64,000 nt of DNA from Hoskinsella mucinilytica (GTDB taxonomy: Bacteria; Bacillota_I; Bacilli_A; Erysipelotrichales; Erysipelotrichaceae), in NCBI RefSeq assembly GCF_045223415.1, contig NZ_JBEQZJ010000009.1, positions 1 through 64,000 of the forward strand, written 5' to 3'. Shown here one piece after another: positions 8,553 to 17,085 of this stretch (positions are counted from its first letter, which is position 1; every line of letters starts with the position of its first letter). A program made the position numbers and the translations under genes. The notes beneath the pieces were generated by a model. It saw only the letters and a list, made by a program, of their open reading frames with translations. It ran no database searches and had not been told where the DNA came from.

Positions 8553-9209
8553 ATGAATAAAAGAATATATCTTTCTCTGCACTGGGACGATTGGTATGAA
8601 CTAGCTGTGCAGTATAGAAAGAAATATGGAGATCTATTGATTCCATCAAAGTACTGCACTGTAAGCGGGTATAAATTAGGTAGATGGATTGAGAGACAGA
8701 GAAACTTATATCATAAGCATTCTCACATCATGACCGATGAGAGAAAAGATCTGCTTGATGCCATTGATATGGTATGGAGAATAGAAGATAGATTTACATG
8801 GGATTTTTGGATACAGGAATGTAAAAACTACTATATAGAACATGGAGATTTACAAGTACCAGTTTCCTATGAAAACTGTGAAGGTGTCCGTTTAGGAAAT
8901 TGGATCACTATTCAAAGGAAAAAAAATCGTATGAATCTATTGATCCAAGATCAGATTAAAGAACTGGAGCTTTATCACATGAGATGGGAAGTAGCACAAA
9001 GAAGAACCTGGAGCGATTGGTACCATATAGCCAACAGCTACTATAAGCAGTATGGGAATTTAAACGTAAAAACTGACTATATTGATAAAGATGGAAATAG
9101 ACTTGGAATGTGGATCAGTATTCAGAGAGAAAAATATAGACATATAAGGAAGCCTTATCTAAAAGAAAATGAAATTGAATTGCTAAATGAACTGAATATT
9201 AAGTGGTAA
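8553..9209 (+). CDS. stand-alone protein of three helicase-associated (HA) domains
   Basis: 218 residues composed of three consecutive ~70-residue units. Each has the pattern W-x2-W/F-Y...Y...G(D/N)L-x-(I/V)-P/K..., a G-x-(K/R)-LG-x-WI-x-x-QR motif and a terminal (I/M/L)-x-W. This is the helicase-associated domain (PF03457 type), which normally forms tandem arrays at the C-terminus of large helicases. No helicase motor is present here or next door. It is probably a nucleic-acid-binding protein; its purpose is unknown. AGAGGA (8540-8545) precedes the ATG. It lies with accessory genes of unclear role. Confidence 0.85.
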   Translation: MNKRIYLSLHWDDWYELAVQYRKKYGDLLIPSKYCTVSGYKLGRWIERQRNLYHKHSHIMTDERKDLLDAIDMVWRIEDRFTWDFWIQECKNYYIEHGDLQVPVSYENCEGVRLGNWITIQRKKNRMNLLIQDQIKELELYHMRWEVAQRRTWSDWYHIANSYYKQYGNLNVKTDYIDKDGNRLGMWISIQREKYRHIRKPYLKENEIELLNELNIKW

Positions 9210-9237
9210 AAGGATTGAGTTTGGAGAGTGAAGAAGA

Positions 9238-9645
9238 ATGGTTGTCATGGGAACTTTTGTTATTGATAGTGAAACGCTGTACGTGTTAAAATCACCAGAA
9301 AAGATTAAAGCATGTATGAAAAATAAATACGTACTTAATATTAGTAATGATTTAATGAAGGAGATAATGCAAATTATAATAAAAAAGCATAAGTTTTTGG
9401 ATAATGGAATTCTTATATCAGACAATATGATCCATTTAACTTCTAGAGAAACATTATATGAACTATTTCTTGTATGCAATAGACTTACAAAAGAACAATT
9501 ACTTGCATTTTTAACGGAACTTCATGATTGTGGAAAAGAAGCTGTTCACAAGATATTTGATATCTGGAGAGCCTCGAAGCGATTTGGAGAGCTGTGTGAT
9601 TATGCGGTTAGAAAGAGAGAGGCTATGATTATATATATAGATTAA
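9238..9645 (+). CDS. hypothetical protein (135 aa)
   Basis: A probably cytoplasmic, mostly helical protein with no motif I recognise. GGAG at 9223-9226 is 11 bases before the ATG at 9238; a second ATG at 9247 is possible. It sits 28 bases behind the HA-domain gene and may be co-transcribed with it. It has no signal peptide and no transmembrane helix. Confidence 0.55.
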   Translation: MVVMGTFVIDSETLYVLKSPEKIKACMKNKYVLNISNDLMKEIMQIIIKKHKFLDNGILISDNMIHLTSRETLYELFLVCNRLTKEQLLAFLTELHDCGKEAVHKIFDIWRASKRFGELCDYAVRKREAMIIYID

Positions 9646-9763
9646 AGAGGCAATACAGAATAGGAAAATAGTCGTAATTTTTATGTCATTAGACTAATGT
9701 ATAATGTCTATATTTAATGAAAAGAGATAAGAGACATTGGTTGTTTAATAGGAGAATGTAAAC

Positions 9764-10195
9764 ATGAATTCTAAAATTAGAATTGATATGGAATCTCTAT
9801 CAGATCTGGGAAACGATTTAACAGAAATAAGGTATGCTTTAAGGTATTATAAAGAGAAATGTGCAATTCTTTCATTTGATGGAACAGAGTTACAGCCGGT
9901 ATTTCTTCTGCAATACCTTGAGTATATAATTTCAATACAAAAAGAAAAATTAAAGAAGAATCAGCGGCAGGGAATTAATCTTGCTTTACAGAGAAAGTAT
10001 GAAGGTAATGGTTCCTATGGCAGGCCTAAAGTCGTTTTACCAGATGGCTTTAATGAACATATCAGAGATTGCTTTGAAAATCACTATCCACTAAGTGATT
10101 ATTATAATGAAGTTGATATGAAAAAATCAACATTTTATAAATATGCGAGAAGAGAGCAGGAAAGGATGAAAGCAGAAAAAAAAGAGAAAAAATAA
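9764..10195 (+). CDS. resolvase-type helix-turn-helix protein lacking the catalytic domain
   Basis: 143 residues. From about residue 68 it matches the E-helix/linker and C-terminal HTH of small serine resolvases: an NQRQGINLAL helix, a GRPKVVLP hinge and KKSTFYKYAR as recognition helix. The N-terminal 65 residues are not a recombinase catalytic domain (no RVS motif, no R-D-R set). It is therefore either a DNA-binding regulator derived from a resolvase or the C-terminal half of a split recombinase. A short serine-recombinase catalytic domain is encoded separately at 17570. RBS AGGAG at 9751-9755. A terminator follows at 10255. Confidence 0.65.
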   Translation: MNSKIRIDMESLSDLGNDLTEIRYALRYYKEKCAILSFDGTELQPVFLLQYLEYIISIQKEKLKKNQRQGINLALQRKYEGNGSYGRPKVVLPDGFNEHIRDCFENHYPLSDYYNEVDMKKSTFYKYARREQERMKAEKKEKK

Positions 10196-10254
10196 TCTAG
10201 CTAATGTTTATTGTGAAGATATGCAAGATAATAAAGGCGAATATCTTCTCGGAT

Positions 10255-10291
10255 GCTCAACTTGATAGACTGCAGGTTGGGCTTTCTTTTT
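10255..10291 (+). terminator. intrinsic terminator after the resolvase-type HTH gene
   Basis: The arms GCTCAACTT (10255-10263) and AGGTTGGGC (10274-10282) pair throughout with two G-T pairs, followed by the T-rich TTTCTTTTT. The next 200 bases (10300-10530) are richer in GC than their surroundings. They hold a frame open from a TTG at 10345 but no RBS or recognisable gene. Confidence 0.7.
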
Positions 10292-10546
10292 ATTCAGTCT
10301 AAAGGAATTAAAAACATATCATAACAGAGCAGGAAGAATCAAGTTTGGCGTGGCAGTCCAGCCTCGCATTGCAGGTAGAAGCAGATGATGCTTGTACTGC
10401 TATGCGGTTGGGAGAAAGAATGGGAAACCACGTATGGGGCATTTCCAGTAATTTTTATACTGCACGAAATGCGACGGGAACTGTTTTATATAGCAAAGCA
10501 AGAGATTCAAGAAATAAACAAATCTTATATTATAAGTTAAAAATAA

Positions 10547-10616
10547 ATACCAACCGTAAAGCCAAATACAAACCTATTTTCATTAGGTATTGTGTTGGCT
10601 TTTTTCGTATTGGTAT
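10547..10616 (+). terminator. long nested hairpin / terminator upstream of the sigma-like gene
   Basis: An inner stem pairs 10560-10576 (AGCCAAATACAAACCTA) with 10584-10600 (TAGGTATTGTGTTGGCT), with a few mismatches, and runs into TTTTTT. Outer arms ATACCAA (10547-10553) and TTGGTAT (10610-10616) close the structure. It would insulate or attenuate transcription entering the gene at 10688. The same structure is kept in copy 2 at 16944-17015. Confidence 0.7.
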
Positions 10617-10644
10617 AGAGAAATATGGTGCCCGTGCACCACCT

Positions 10645-10679
10645 CTCCATGATTTTTTTCAAACAGAAATCATGGAGGG
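10645..10679 (+). promoter_or_regulatory. hairpin that buries the ribosome binding site
   Basis: CTCCATGATTT (10645-10655) pairs perfectly over 11 bases with AAATCATGGAG (10667-10677). The right arm contains most of the Shine-Dalgarno GGAGGG (10674-10679) of the gene at 10688. Folding would hide the RBS, so translation should depend on unfolding by a ligand, an upstream ribosome, temperature or a protein. Equivalent hairpins precede the other two sigma-like genes (17044 and 17946). Regulation is inferred from structure only. Confidence 0.65.
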
Positions 10680-10687
10680 AAAAGACA

Positions 10688-11119
10688 ATGTTAAATGATT
10701 TTAGAAATAAAGATTTTCGGATTATAAAAAAAGAGGACAAGACAATATACTATATACGCCTTAACGGTAAATGGCTGCAAATTACAAAGGAAGTGTATTC
10801 CATTTACAAGAACAGCTATCAAAAGATGTATCGCGAATATCAAAGAGATAAGGATGCAGTAGAGTTCACTGAATACGTTGAAAGCAAAAATGTAAAAGAA
10901 GCAAATCCGCTGAATTCTATCGTGTTAAACGAAATGAAGGACAGGCTAGAAAAAGCTATACATCTCCTTTCTGATGATGAGATCATAATCATCCAAGCAT
11001 ATTTCTATGATGAACAATCAGAACGTCAGATTGCTGAAAAACTTAGTATCAGTAAAACAGCGCTGCATTACAAAAAAACAAAGATATTAACCAAATTAAA
11101 AAAATTTATAGGCCAGTAA
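10688..11119 (+). CDS. small sigma-70-like (region 4) DNA-binding protein
   Basis: 143 residues from the ATG 8 bases after GGAGGG (10674-10679); an ORF opening further upstream at 10625 runs through the hairpin and is not the start. The N-terminal half (about 1-60) reads like the sigma-like ORFs of conjugative transposons. The C-terminal half has a region 4 helix-turn-helix (SERQIAEKLSISKTALHYKKTK, from about residue 113) but no region 2. Related proteins occur in Tn916-family and other integrative elements, where they regulate transfer genes; that role is inferred here. A broken copy lies at 17086 and a related gene at 17990. Confidence 0.75.
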   Translation: MLNDFRNKDFRIIKKEDKTIYYIRLNGKWLQITKEVYSIYKNSYQKMYREYQRDKDAVEFTEYVESKNVKEANPLNSIVLNEMKDRLEKAIHLLSDDEIIIIQAYFYDEQSERQIAEKLSISKTALHYKKTKILTKLKKFIGQ

Positions 11120-11189
11120 AAAAGAAAATGAATTAGCATAAAGTATAAGGATATCTATCTCTAAAAATTATATTTATCTCTTAAAAGGT

Positions 11190-11226
11190 ATTTTATCTTG
11201 ATTATGTCAAACAATCAAGATAAAAT
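11190..11226. repeat. perfect 14-bp inverted repeat
   Basis: ATTTTATCTTGATT (11190-11203) and AATCAAGATAAAAT (11213-11226) are exact reverse complements with a 9-base loop, about 70 bases before the GGDEF-EAL gene. No T-run follows on the + strand, so it is as likely an operator as a terminator. Confidence 0.6.
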
Positions 11227-11295
11227 AGTGACGAAACTAAAGAGGGAAAGATTTAAAATAATGATACGGGAATAAGAGAAAGGGGAAGGATAATA

Positions 11296-12582
11296 ATGCA
11301 AATACCGACAAGTAAAGCAATGAATCATACAGATGCATGGCTAAAAGAAGTATATGAGCAGGTAATCTGCCATGATAATTCTCCTTATGTATATATAGAA
11401 ATGAATATCAAGCAATTCCGCTATCTAAATGCGAAATTTGGAATTTTATTTGGTGATCAGGTATTGCAGAAAATTCTGCTTTTACTAATTGATATACTTG
11501 AAGAAGGATATGTATCACATCGCTATGCCGATACCTTTGATATGTTAGTGCCATATGATTTTAAAAAGAACGATATACGATTATTAATGAGTCGTATAGT
11601 TGACTCTCTTTTTGAGATTGATATACCAGAAATTTATCAAAATATTTATACATCTTTTGGTGTTTATTTCTTACATGACTTTCCAGAATATGAGATGTTG
11701 AAAACTTATACTGCGATTGCAAGAAAAGGAGAAAAAACATTACCTAAACGGACATTCAGCTATGAGGTTCTCAATAAGCCCAATATAGATTTATTATCCT
11801 CTTATGTAAAAAATCATGAATTGGAAAGTACCTTGACTAATGCTCGCTTCAACAAAGAATATCAAATCTATATACAGCCTAAAGTTGATTTGCATACACA
11901 TAAAATAAGTGGAGGAGAAGTATTAACGCGTTGGATTCATGAAAATTCTATTGCCCCCTTATCGTCATTTATGCCTGTTTTAAAAGAAAATGGCGAAATG
12001 TATATGATTGACCTTGGACATTTTGAAATAATGTGCAAGCTCTTGAAAGAACGAGATATACATCATAAGAAGGTTGTTCCAATTAGTTTTAATGTGACTA
12101 ATCGCTCTATGTTTCATGAAAATTTCATTGAAGATTATACTCGAATATATCAAACATATACACCTAGAAAGTCTTTGATAGAATTTGAGTTTATGGAGGA
12201 TATTCATTATGAGCATGGTGGTGAAGTCTTGAGTATCATTCAGTACTTAAATCAAATGGGGTTTGCTTGTTCTTTAGATGATTTTGGTAATGGAATAGCT
12301 TCTTTCAATGTGCTGTTGAGCGGAAATATAGATATCATAAAAATGGATCGTCTGTTTTTTATGGGAGAATTGGATGAACAGAAGAAACATATAATTTGTG
12401 ATATCATTGATATAGCAAAGATTAAAAAAATTAAAGTGTTGGCAGAGGGTATAGAAACAAAAGAATATGTAGACTTTTTAGAGGAACAGGGATGTGATTA
12501 TATACAGGGATTCTATTTTTATAGACCAATGCCATTAGAGAAATTTATTGAGTTATTGGATAAAGATCCTATAGTCTATTGA
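11296..12582 (+). CDS. degenerate GGDEF - active-looking EAL protein
   Basis: 428 residues. The first ~150 residues follow a GGDEF fold, but the signature is RYADTFD instead of RYGGDEF, so cyclase activity is very unlikely; this half may sense GTP or act as a regulator. The EAL half (about 180-420) keeps all catalytic positions: EVLTR, the Asn in SFNVTNRS, Glu in IEFEF, DDFG, the Lys in IIKMDR, LAEGIE and QGFYFYRP. The predicted activity is c-di-GMP hydrolysis. No transmembrane or signal segment. The leader carries a perfect inverted repeat (11190-11226). The next ~280 bases hold a strong hairpin (12632-12666). Confidence 0.9.
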   Translation: MQIPTSKAMNHTDAWLKEVYEQVICHDNSPYVYIEMNIKQFRYLNAKFGILFGDQVLQKILLLLIDILEEGYVSHRYADTFDMLVPYDFKKNDIRLLMSRIVDSLFEIDIPEIYQNIYTSFGVYFLHDFPEYEMLKTYTAIARKGEKTLPKRTFSYEVLNKPNIDLLSSYVKNHELESTLTNARFNKEYQIYIQPKVDLHTHKISGGEVLTRWIHENSIAPLSSFMPVLKENGEMYMIDLGHFEIMCKLLKERDIHHKKVVPISFNVTNRSMFHENFIEDYTRIYQTYTPRKSLIEFEFMEDIHYEHGGEVLSIIQYLNQMGFACSLDDFGNGIASFNVLLSGNIDIIKMDRLFFMGELDEQKKHIICDIIDIAKIKKIKVLAEGIETKEYVDFLEEQGCDYIQGFYFYRPMPLEKFIELLDKDPIVY

Positions 12583-12631
12583 TATTTGATATTCATATAG
12601 GGACAATATAATAATGAAAGAAGTTAGTATA

Positions 12632-12666
12632 GATCTGCACCCTGTAAAGTAAACAGGATGCAGATC
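12632..12666 (+). terminator. strong hairpin after the GGDEF-EAL gene
   Basis: GATCTGCACCCTGT (12632-12645) pairs with ACAGGATGCAGATC (12653-12666) over 14 bases with one G-T. A U-tract is missing, so it may be a weak terminator, a transcript-stabilising stem or an operator. Confidence 0.45.
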
Positions 12667-12863
12667 ATCATTCATAGGGAAATCACTTCTTCTTTTCGTT
12701 ATTTATGTTTGTACTCTAAAACAAGTAAGAACCATATATGGAGAAGAACTCTTTTTCAGAACTACTTGTATGATAAAAATAGTTAGTTCATTGAGGAAAT
12801 TATTACGTGAAATATATGTACAATTCATTTATAATAATTACATAGATAGTGGGTGAAAATAAT

Positions 12864-14429
12864 ATGGATAAATATCATGAAGGATGGAGCATTGAAAAAA
12901 TACAAAATGATATTATGAAGGTACGTCTTATAGATTTAAAAAGAGAATATGAATTATGTATGATTTTGTCAGAGAAGGCAAAATTAACGAATGATTTGTA
13001 TGCTTTGGCTTTTTCATATACATTTATCAGTGATTATTATCTTGCATCAAAGAAAAATAAAGAATGTATAAGATATTTGGAACGTGCGAGAATTTTATGC
13101 GAATCTAAACACTATATTGACTTACTTGCTAGAATTTATAATTTCTATGGGATGTATTATAATTCAAACTATGAAGAGATAAAGGCCTTGAAATTTTATC
13201 TTAAATGTCTGGATGCCTCTGAAGAATGTCATAATGAAATGATGATGTGCAATGCCTATAATAACATTGCTACATGTTTTGAATTGAAACGTAATTATTC
13301 AGAAGCAACATATTATTATGAAAAATGCTATCAATTATTAAATGGTATGGATCAGGATACCGGATATTCAAAAGCTGTTGTTCTATCCAATCTATGCAAT
13401 TGCGAATATAGATTAAAACATCAAGCCTCATTACAGAAGCATCTTGCATGTTTTGAACAAATACCAGAAAGTGAATTTATTGAGGCAATGCATCTACTCC
13501 ATCTTTTTTGCAGATTGATGGAGCTTCGTTTTCATGAAGGAATATCTCTGAATGAAATTATGGATGAGATTTTGATTGAACAGGAAAAAGTAGAGAATCG
13601 ATTGGTAGTCTATCAGATTTTAAAAAACATCTGTTCAATTATGCTTGAAATAGATGAGCAGAACTATTCATTTAAATTATTAAATATTCTAATTGATATT
13701 GAGGATGAAGATGATATCAAATCTAGAAGAGAGCTGCAGAAGCTGATTGTCAGTTATTATGAAAAATTTGGTACAAAAGAAGAGCTATTTAAAGCATATC
13801 AGGAATTTTATAATATCATTCTTACAATCGAGGATACTGATTTGGAAGATGATAGCAGTGGACTTACTGCTACTATGGAACTGTATCAGACAAAAGAAGA
13901 ACAGGTATCATTAAAACGGGAGAATGAACAACTTGAGAGATTGATGAATACAGATGACCTCACCAATGTGTCCAATCGCCGTCGTTTTAATGAAGACATT
14001 GCTGATGTTCGTCTGCAGAAGAAAAAATCTATTGCAGTGGCTATGCTGGATGTTGATTATTTCAAAGAATATAATGATATTTATGGTCATCTTATGGGGG
14101 ATCAGGTATTAATAGATATAGGTAAATGTATGAATACATATCAAAAAGAAGGCGCTGTGCAGTTTTATCGCTATGGCGGTGATGAATTTTCTATCATTTT
14201 TATTAATCAATCAGAACAAGCAATAAGTGATATTATGGATTCATTATCGGCTGATATCAAACGCAAAAAAATACCACATAAAGGCTCAAAAACAAATCAG
14301 TTTTTAACATTATCTTATGGGTATGCAATCAGTAGACAAAAGAATATAAATGTTAGACAGTTACTTAAACAAGCTGATGAAAAATTGTATGATGTTAAGA
14401 AACTACGTGTCAATCAATATATGAAATAA
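12864..14429 (+). CDS. TPR-sensor diguanylate cyclase (GGDEF)
   Basis: About 521 residues from ATG 12864 (a GTG at 12849 is upstream of the likely RBS region). Residues 1-340 are helical with tetratricopeptide-like pairs (YLERARILCESKHY, FYLKCLDASEECH, YYYEKCYQLL), followed by a short coiled coil and a complete GGDEF domain (about 365-515). The GGDEF domain keeps DDLTNVSNRR, D-x-D-x-FK..ND.YGH..GD and YRYGGDEF, so it should make c-di-GMP from two GTP. The RxxD inhibitory site is absent at the usual distance. No membrane segment, so it is a soluble enzyme probably controlled by protein or peptide binding to the TPRs. It is the only clear cyclase in the c-di-GMP block. Confidence 0.9.
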   Translation: MDKYHEGWSIEKIQNDIMKVRLIDLKREYELCMILSEKAKLTNDLYALAFSYTFISDYYLASKKNKECIRYLERARILCESKHYIDLLARIYNFYGMYYNSNYEEIKALKFYLKCLDASEECHNEMMMCNAYNNIATCFELKRNYSEATYYYEKCYQLLNGMDQDTGYSKAVVLSNLCNCEYRLKHQASLQKHLACFEQIPESEFIEAMHLLHLFCRLMELRFHEGISLNEIMDEILIEQEKVENRLVVYQILKNICSIMLEIDEQNYSFKLLNILIDIEDEDDIKSRRELQKLIVSYYEKFGTKEELFKAYQEFYNIILTIEDTDLEDDSSGLTATMELYQTKEEQVSLKRENEQLERLMNTDDLTNVSNRRRFNEDIADVRLQKKKSIAVAMLDVDYFKEYNDIYGHLMGDQVLIDIGKCMNTYQKEGAVQFYRYGGDEFSIIFINQSEQAISDIMDSLSADIKRKKIPHKGSKTNQFLTLSYGYAISRQKNINVRQLLKQADEKLYDVKKLRVNQYMK

Positions 14430-14481
14430 GAATTTGAAACAGAGAGTTCATGTCTAATGATAAAATCTATATGAAAAAGAC

Positions 14482-14514
14482 ATAAAATCAATCTTGAAAC
14501 GCAGATGATTTTAT
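14482..14514. repeat. 9-bp inverted repeat in the 320-base gap before the HD-GYP gene
   Basis: ATAAAATCA (14482-14490) and TGATTTTAT (14506-14514) are perfect arms with a 15-base loop. Apart from this and the promoter at 14686, the gap 14430-14751 shows nothing recognisable. Confidence 0.4.
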
Positions 14515-14685
14515 ATCTTATGACGTTTAATACATAAAGCAATATATGAATAATAAATATCAATCGAAATGAAGCATCGGATATAAATAATGATATAAGA
14601 TTTGCTCCTTATACACAAGCCTCGCCATCTTTATTATATATATGCTGGTTATTTTTAGTATATTAATTACAATAGACTTTATAAC

Positions 14686-14714
14686 TTGATTTTTAGGTAG
14701 AACAACGCTAGAAT
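14686..14714 (+). promoter_or_regulatory. sigma-A-type promoter of the HD-GYP gene
   Basis: TTGATT (14686-14691) and TAGAAT (14709-14714) are separated by exactly 17 bases, 38 bases before the ATG at 14752. Confidence 0.6.
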
Positions 14715-14751
14715 ATATCTATAGTTAAAGTAGGGAAGATGAGGAACATAC

Positions 14752-16692
14752 ATGGCAGAACTGAAACATGGCTTTACAACTAGAGAGGAATGGCAGTCTT
14801 TTTTCAATACCTATTTTGAAAGAATTGATGAGATTAATGATCTTGTTTTCGCCATTACAAAAGGGGCATCTGATTTTGAATACTGGCTGGAGTCCTATAA
14901 AAAACAGTCCGTTGTTATCCATGAACTGTATACCAGAAACAGCCTGTATCTGGATCGGCATATCTCTTATTTTCTGGAACATGAAAATGTCTGGGAAAAA
15001 GAAACAGCAGAGCCACTGCTTTCCTATATGTTTCGTTACTGCACACGTTTTCAGGATGTAGAAGCTGCCTACAAGGTAACACAGTCATTATATGCCTATA
15101 ATAAGAAACAAGGCAACGAAATCGAGCAGATGAAATGTCTTCTGGTGCTGGTTACCTGTTATGGTTCACTGGATCTTGTGCATTATCGAGAGAAGACACT
15201 TTTGCTATGTGATAAAGGAATACGACTTTATGAAAAACACTATAGTCAGCTGACACAGGAAGAAAAAAGCATGGGACTCAGTCTGTATGATTTTGAAAGT
15301 ATCGCCATGTATGAATTTATGGACCCATGTATGGATATCACACAGACGTTTGATGAGGTGCTGTATCCTGCATTTGAACGCAGAATGAAGGCAATTGATA
15401 CCTTTCTGAAAGAAGCAGATCAGGAAGAAGAATGCAATGCGATACTTCCTTATATGCGAAAGTGCTGGATCAATACGTTTTCATCTGTAATAGCTAAACT
15501 GCATAAGGGATATCTGGCTCATGACAGAATAAAAAAGCTATACCATATCGCTTTTCAGCAGTATGAAGAAGAAAAAAACATTGCAACAACGGCAGGAAAT
15601 GTAATCAATGAGGCGATTGTGATGATGTGCGATTATCATCTTTATAAGATTGATGATGAGATGATGTATCAGTATCTGGAAGAAAAAATCAATAGTATCC
15701 CTAATAAAGCCGTTTCATCACCAGAAGAATTTGATGAGGAAACACTGAATGCGTTATGCCTGTTTTCTCGCATGGTCGATGTACTCGATGTGAATCATAA
15801 GAAAAAGACGCATATGTCCAAAGAACTGCTGAAGCGTATATCTGGATTCTGTTCGCTGCGACAGAAATATACATATTTTGAACATTCTATTGATCTGAAT
15901 ATATACTGCTATGTGATTCGACTTCTCAAGTATTGTGAAAATGAAAAAGAAACATTCCTGCAACTTCTCAATTTTACGGTATTGCGTCAGATGCAGACGG
16001 CGATTCATACCATCATGGTAAGCCGCCTTGCCTCTGTGATGATATCAGCCATGGTCGATCAGATACCTGAGCATCTGGCAGAATCACTCTCATGTGACAT
16101 CAGTACCATCCGAAAGCATCGCCGTGATGTGATCGGATTTGTGGAAAAAGCTGCTCTGCTGCATGATGTCGGGAAGATTCTTTGTTCAACTGTCATTAAT
16201 ATGCAATATAGAAAGCTGATTGATATTGAATTTGAAACAATCAAGTTTCATCCTGTGACCAGTAAAGAGATACTCAGTTCCATTCCCAAACTGACGTGTT
16301 ACTGTGATATTGCAGAAGGTCATCATAAAAGTTATGACGGTACCTTCGGATATCCGGATACCTGTGATAATGTCCATTCTCCACAGAAGATACTGATCGA
16401 TATGATTACAATCTGTGATGCTATGGATGCCGCTACGGATACATATGGACGCAATTATACCGTACCAAAAGAACTGGATAAAGTAATGCAGGAATTCATA
16501 AAGGAAAAAGGTACACGTTATTCTCCACTCATAGTTGATCTGCTCGTGTCGGATGATAATCTATTGAACACCTTGAAGGATATTCTTGAAAAAGGCAGAA
16601 AAGAAACCTATCATTTTGTATATGATCTGTTGTATCACAGAAATGTGTCCGTTACAGGTGACGAATATGATTTTAAGACAGAGATGACATGA
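14752..16692 (+). CDS. HD-GYP-type c-di-GMP phosphodiesterase with long helical sensor
   Basis: 646 residues. The first ~430 residues are helical and solenoid-like (TPR-type sensor, no membrane segment). The C-terminal part contains the HD-GYP signature: LLHDVGK (about 476), FHPVTSKEIL (about 503), EGHHKSYDG (about 523) and FGYP. HD-GYP enzymes degrade c-di-GMP, usually to GMP. Codon use is visibly different from the neighbouring genes, with many more CTG and other G/C-ending codons, which suggests a separate origin. It has its own promoter and is followed by a terminator at 16818. With the EAL and GGDEF genes it forms a compact c-di-GMP module. Confidence 0.85.
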   Translation: MAELKHGFTTREEWQSFFNTYFERIDEINDLVFAITKGASDFEYWLESYKKQSVVIHELYTRNSLYLDRHISYFLEHENVWEKETAEPLLSYMFRYCTRFQDVEAAYKVTQSLYAYNKKQGNEIEQMKCLLVLVTCYGSLDLVHYREKTLLLCDKGIRLYEKHYSQLTQEEKSMGLSLYDFESIAMYEFMDPCMDITQTFDEVLYPAFERRMKAIDTFLKEADQEEECNAILPYMRKCWINTFSSVIAKLHKGYLAHDRIKKLYHIAFQQYEEEKNIATTAGNVINEAIVMMCDYHLYKIDDEMMYQYLEEKINSIPNKAVSSPEEFDEETLNALCLFSRMVDVLDVNHKKKTHMSKELLKRISGFCSLRQKYTYFEHSIDLNIYCYVIRLLKYCENEKETFLQLLNFTVLRQMQTAIHTIMVSRLASVMISAMVDQIPEHLAESLSCDISTIRKHRRDVIGFVEKAALLHDVGKILCSTVINMQYRKLIDIEFETIKFHPVTSKEILSSIPKLTCYCDIAEGHHKSYDGTFGYPDTCDNVHSPQKILIDMITICDAMDAATDTYGRNYTVPKELDKVMQEFIKEKGTRYSPLIVDLLVSDDNLLNTLKDILEKGRKETYHFVYDLLYHRNVSVTGDEYDFKTEMT

Positions 16693-16817
16693 TTGTATGA
16701 ATAAAGTTATTGAAAGTATGCATACCAAGAGGTGTACAGTAGGTACTGTTTATCTTCCTGATTTGGAATCTGCGATAGAAAAAATATACTTTATACGCTA
16801 CACTTATATATTCATAC

Positions 16818-16843
16818 AAAAGCCCCATTTTATGGGTCTTTTT
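16818..16843 (+). terminator. intrinsic terminator after the HD-GYP gene
   Basis: AAAAGCCCCAT (16818-16828) pairs with ATGGGTCTTTTT (16832-16843), a short stem with a T-run. Confidence 0.7.
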
Positions 16844-16943
16844 GCTATTTACATGAGTGTATGAGTAATGTGGTGGTTCTAGTTAGGTAGCACTTAGGTA
16901 ACAAATCTGCGCAGAGGATGGCGTAACTGTTAGTTAGAAATAA

Positions 16944-17015
16944 ATACCAATCCCATAAAGCCAAATACAAACCTATTTTCATTAGGTATTGTATTGGCTT
17001 TTTTAGTATTGGTAT
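16944..17015 (+). terminator. long nested hairpin / terminator, copy 2
   Basis: The inner stem 16959-16975 with 16983-16999 is followed by a T-run; the outer arms ATACCAAT (16944-16951) and ATTGGTAT (17008-17015) pair perfectly. The outer arms are longer than in copy 1, so the fold is conserved despite base changes. Confidence 0.65.
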
Positions 17016-17043
17016 AGAGAAATATGGTGCATGTGCACTACCT

Positions 17044-17079
17044 CTCCATGATTTTTTTAAACAGAAATCATGGAGGGAA
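17044..17079 (+). promoter_or_regulatory. RBS-sequestering hairpin, copy 2
   Basis: The same perfect 11-bp stem as at 10645 (17044-17054 with 17065-17075) covers the GGAGGG in front of ATG 17086. The gene behind it is frameshifted, so this copy is probably a relic. Confidence 0.55.
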
Positions 17080-17085
17080 AAGATA

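Larger units (their letters stand above)
10534..10834 (+). repeat. ~300-bp direct repeat, copy 1
   Basis: This block is nearly identical to 16931-17230, offset by about 6.4 kb. It contains, in order, a long terminator-like hairpin, an RBS-sequestering hairpin and the first ~49 codons of a sigma-like gene. The two copies bracket the c-di-GMP genes at 11.3-16.7 kb and could support deletion or duplication of that segment by homologous recombination. Confidence 0.9.

Noticed and set aside
10345..10698. 117-codon + ORF with TTG start
   Set aside because: No RBS; it runs through the nested terminator and the RBS hairpin into the start of the real sigma-like gene in another frame. Its first part may be an old gene fragment, but I cannot name it.
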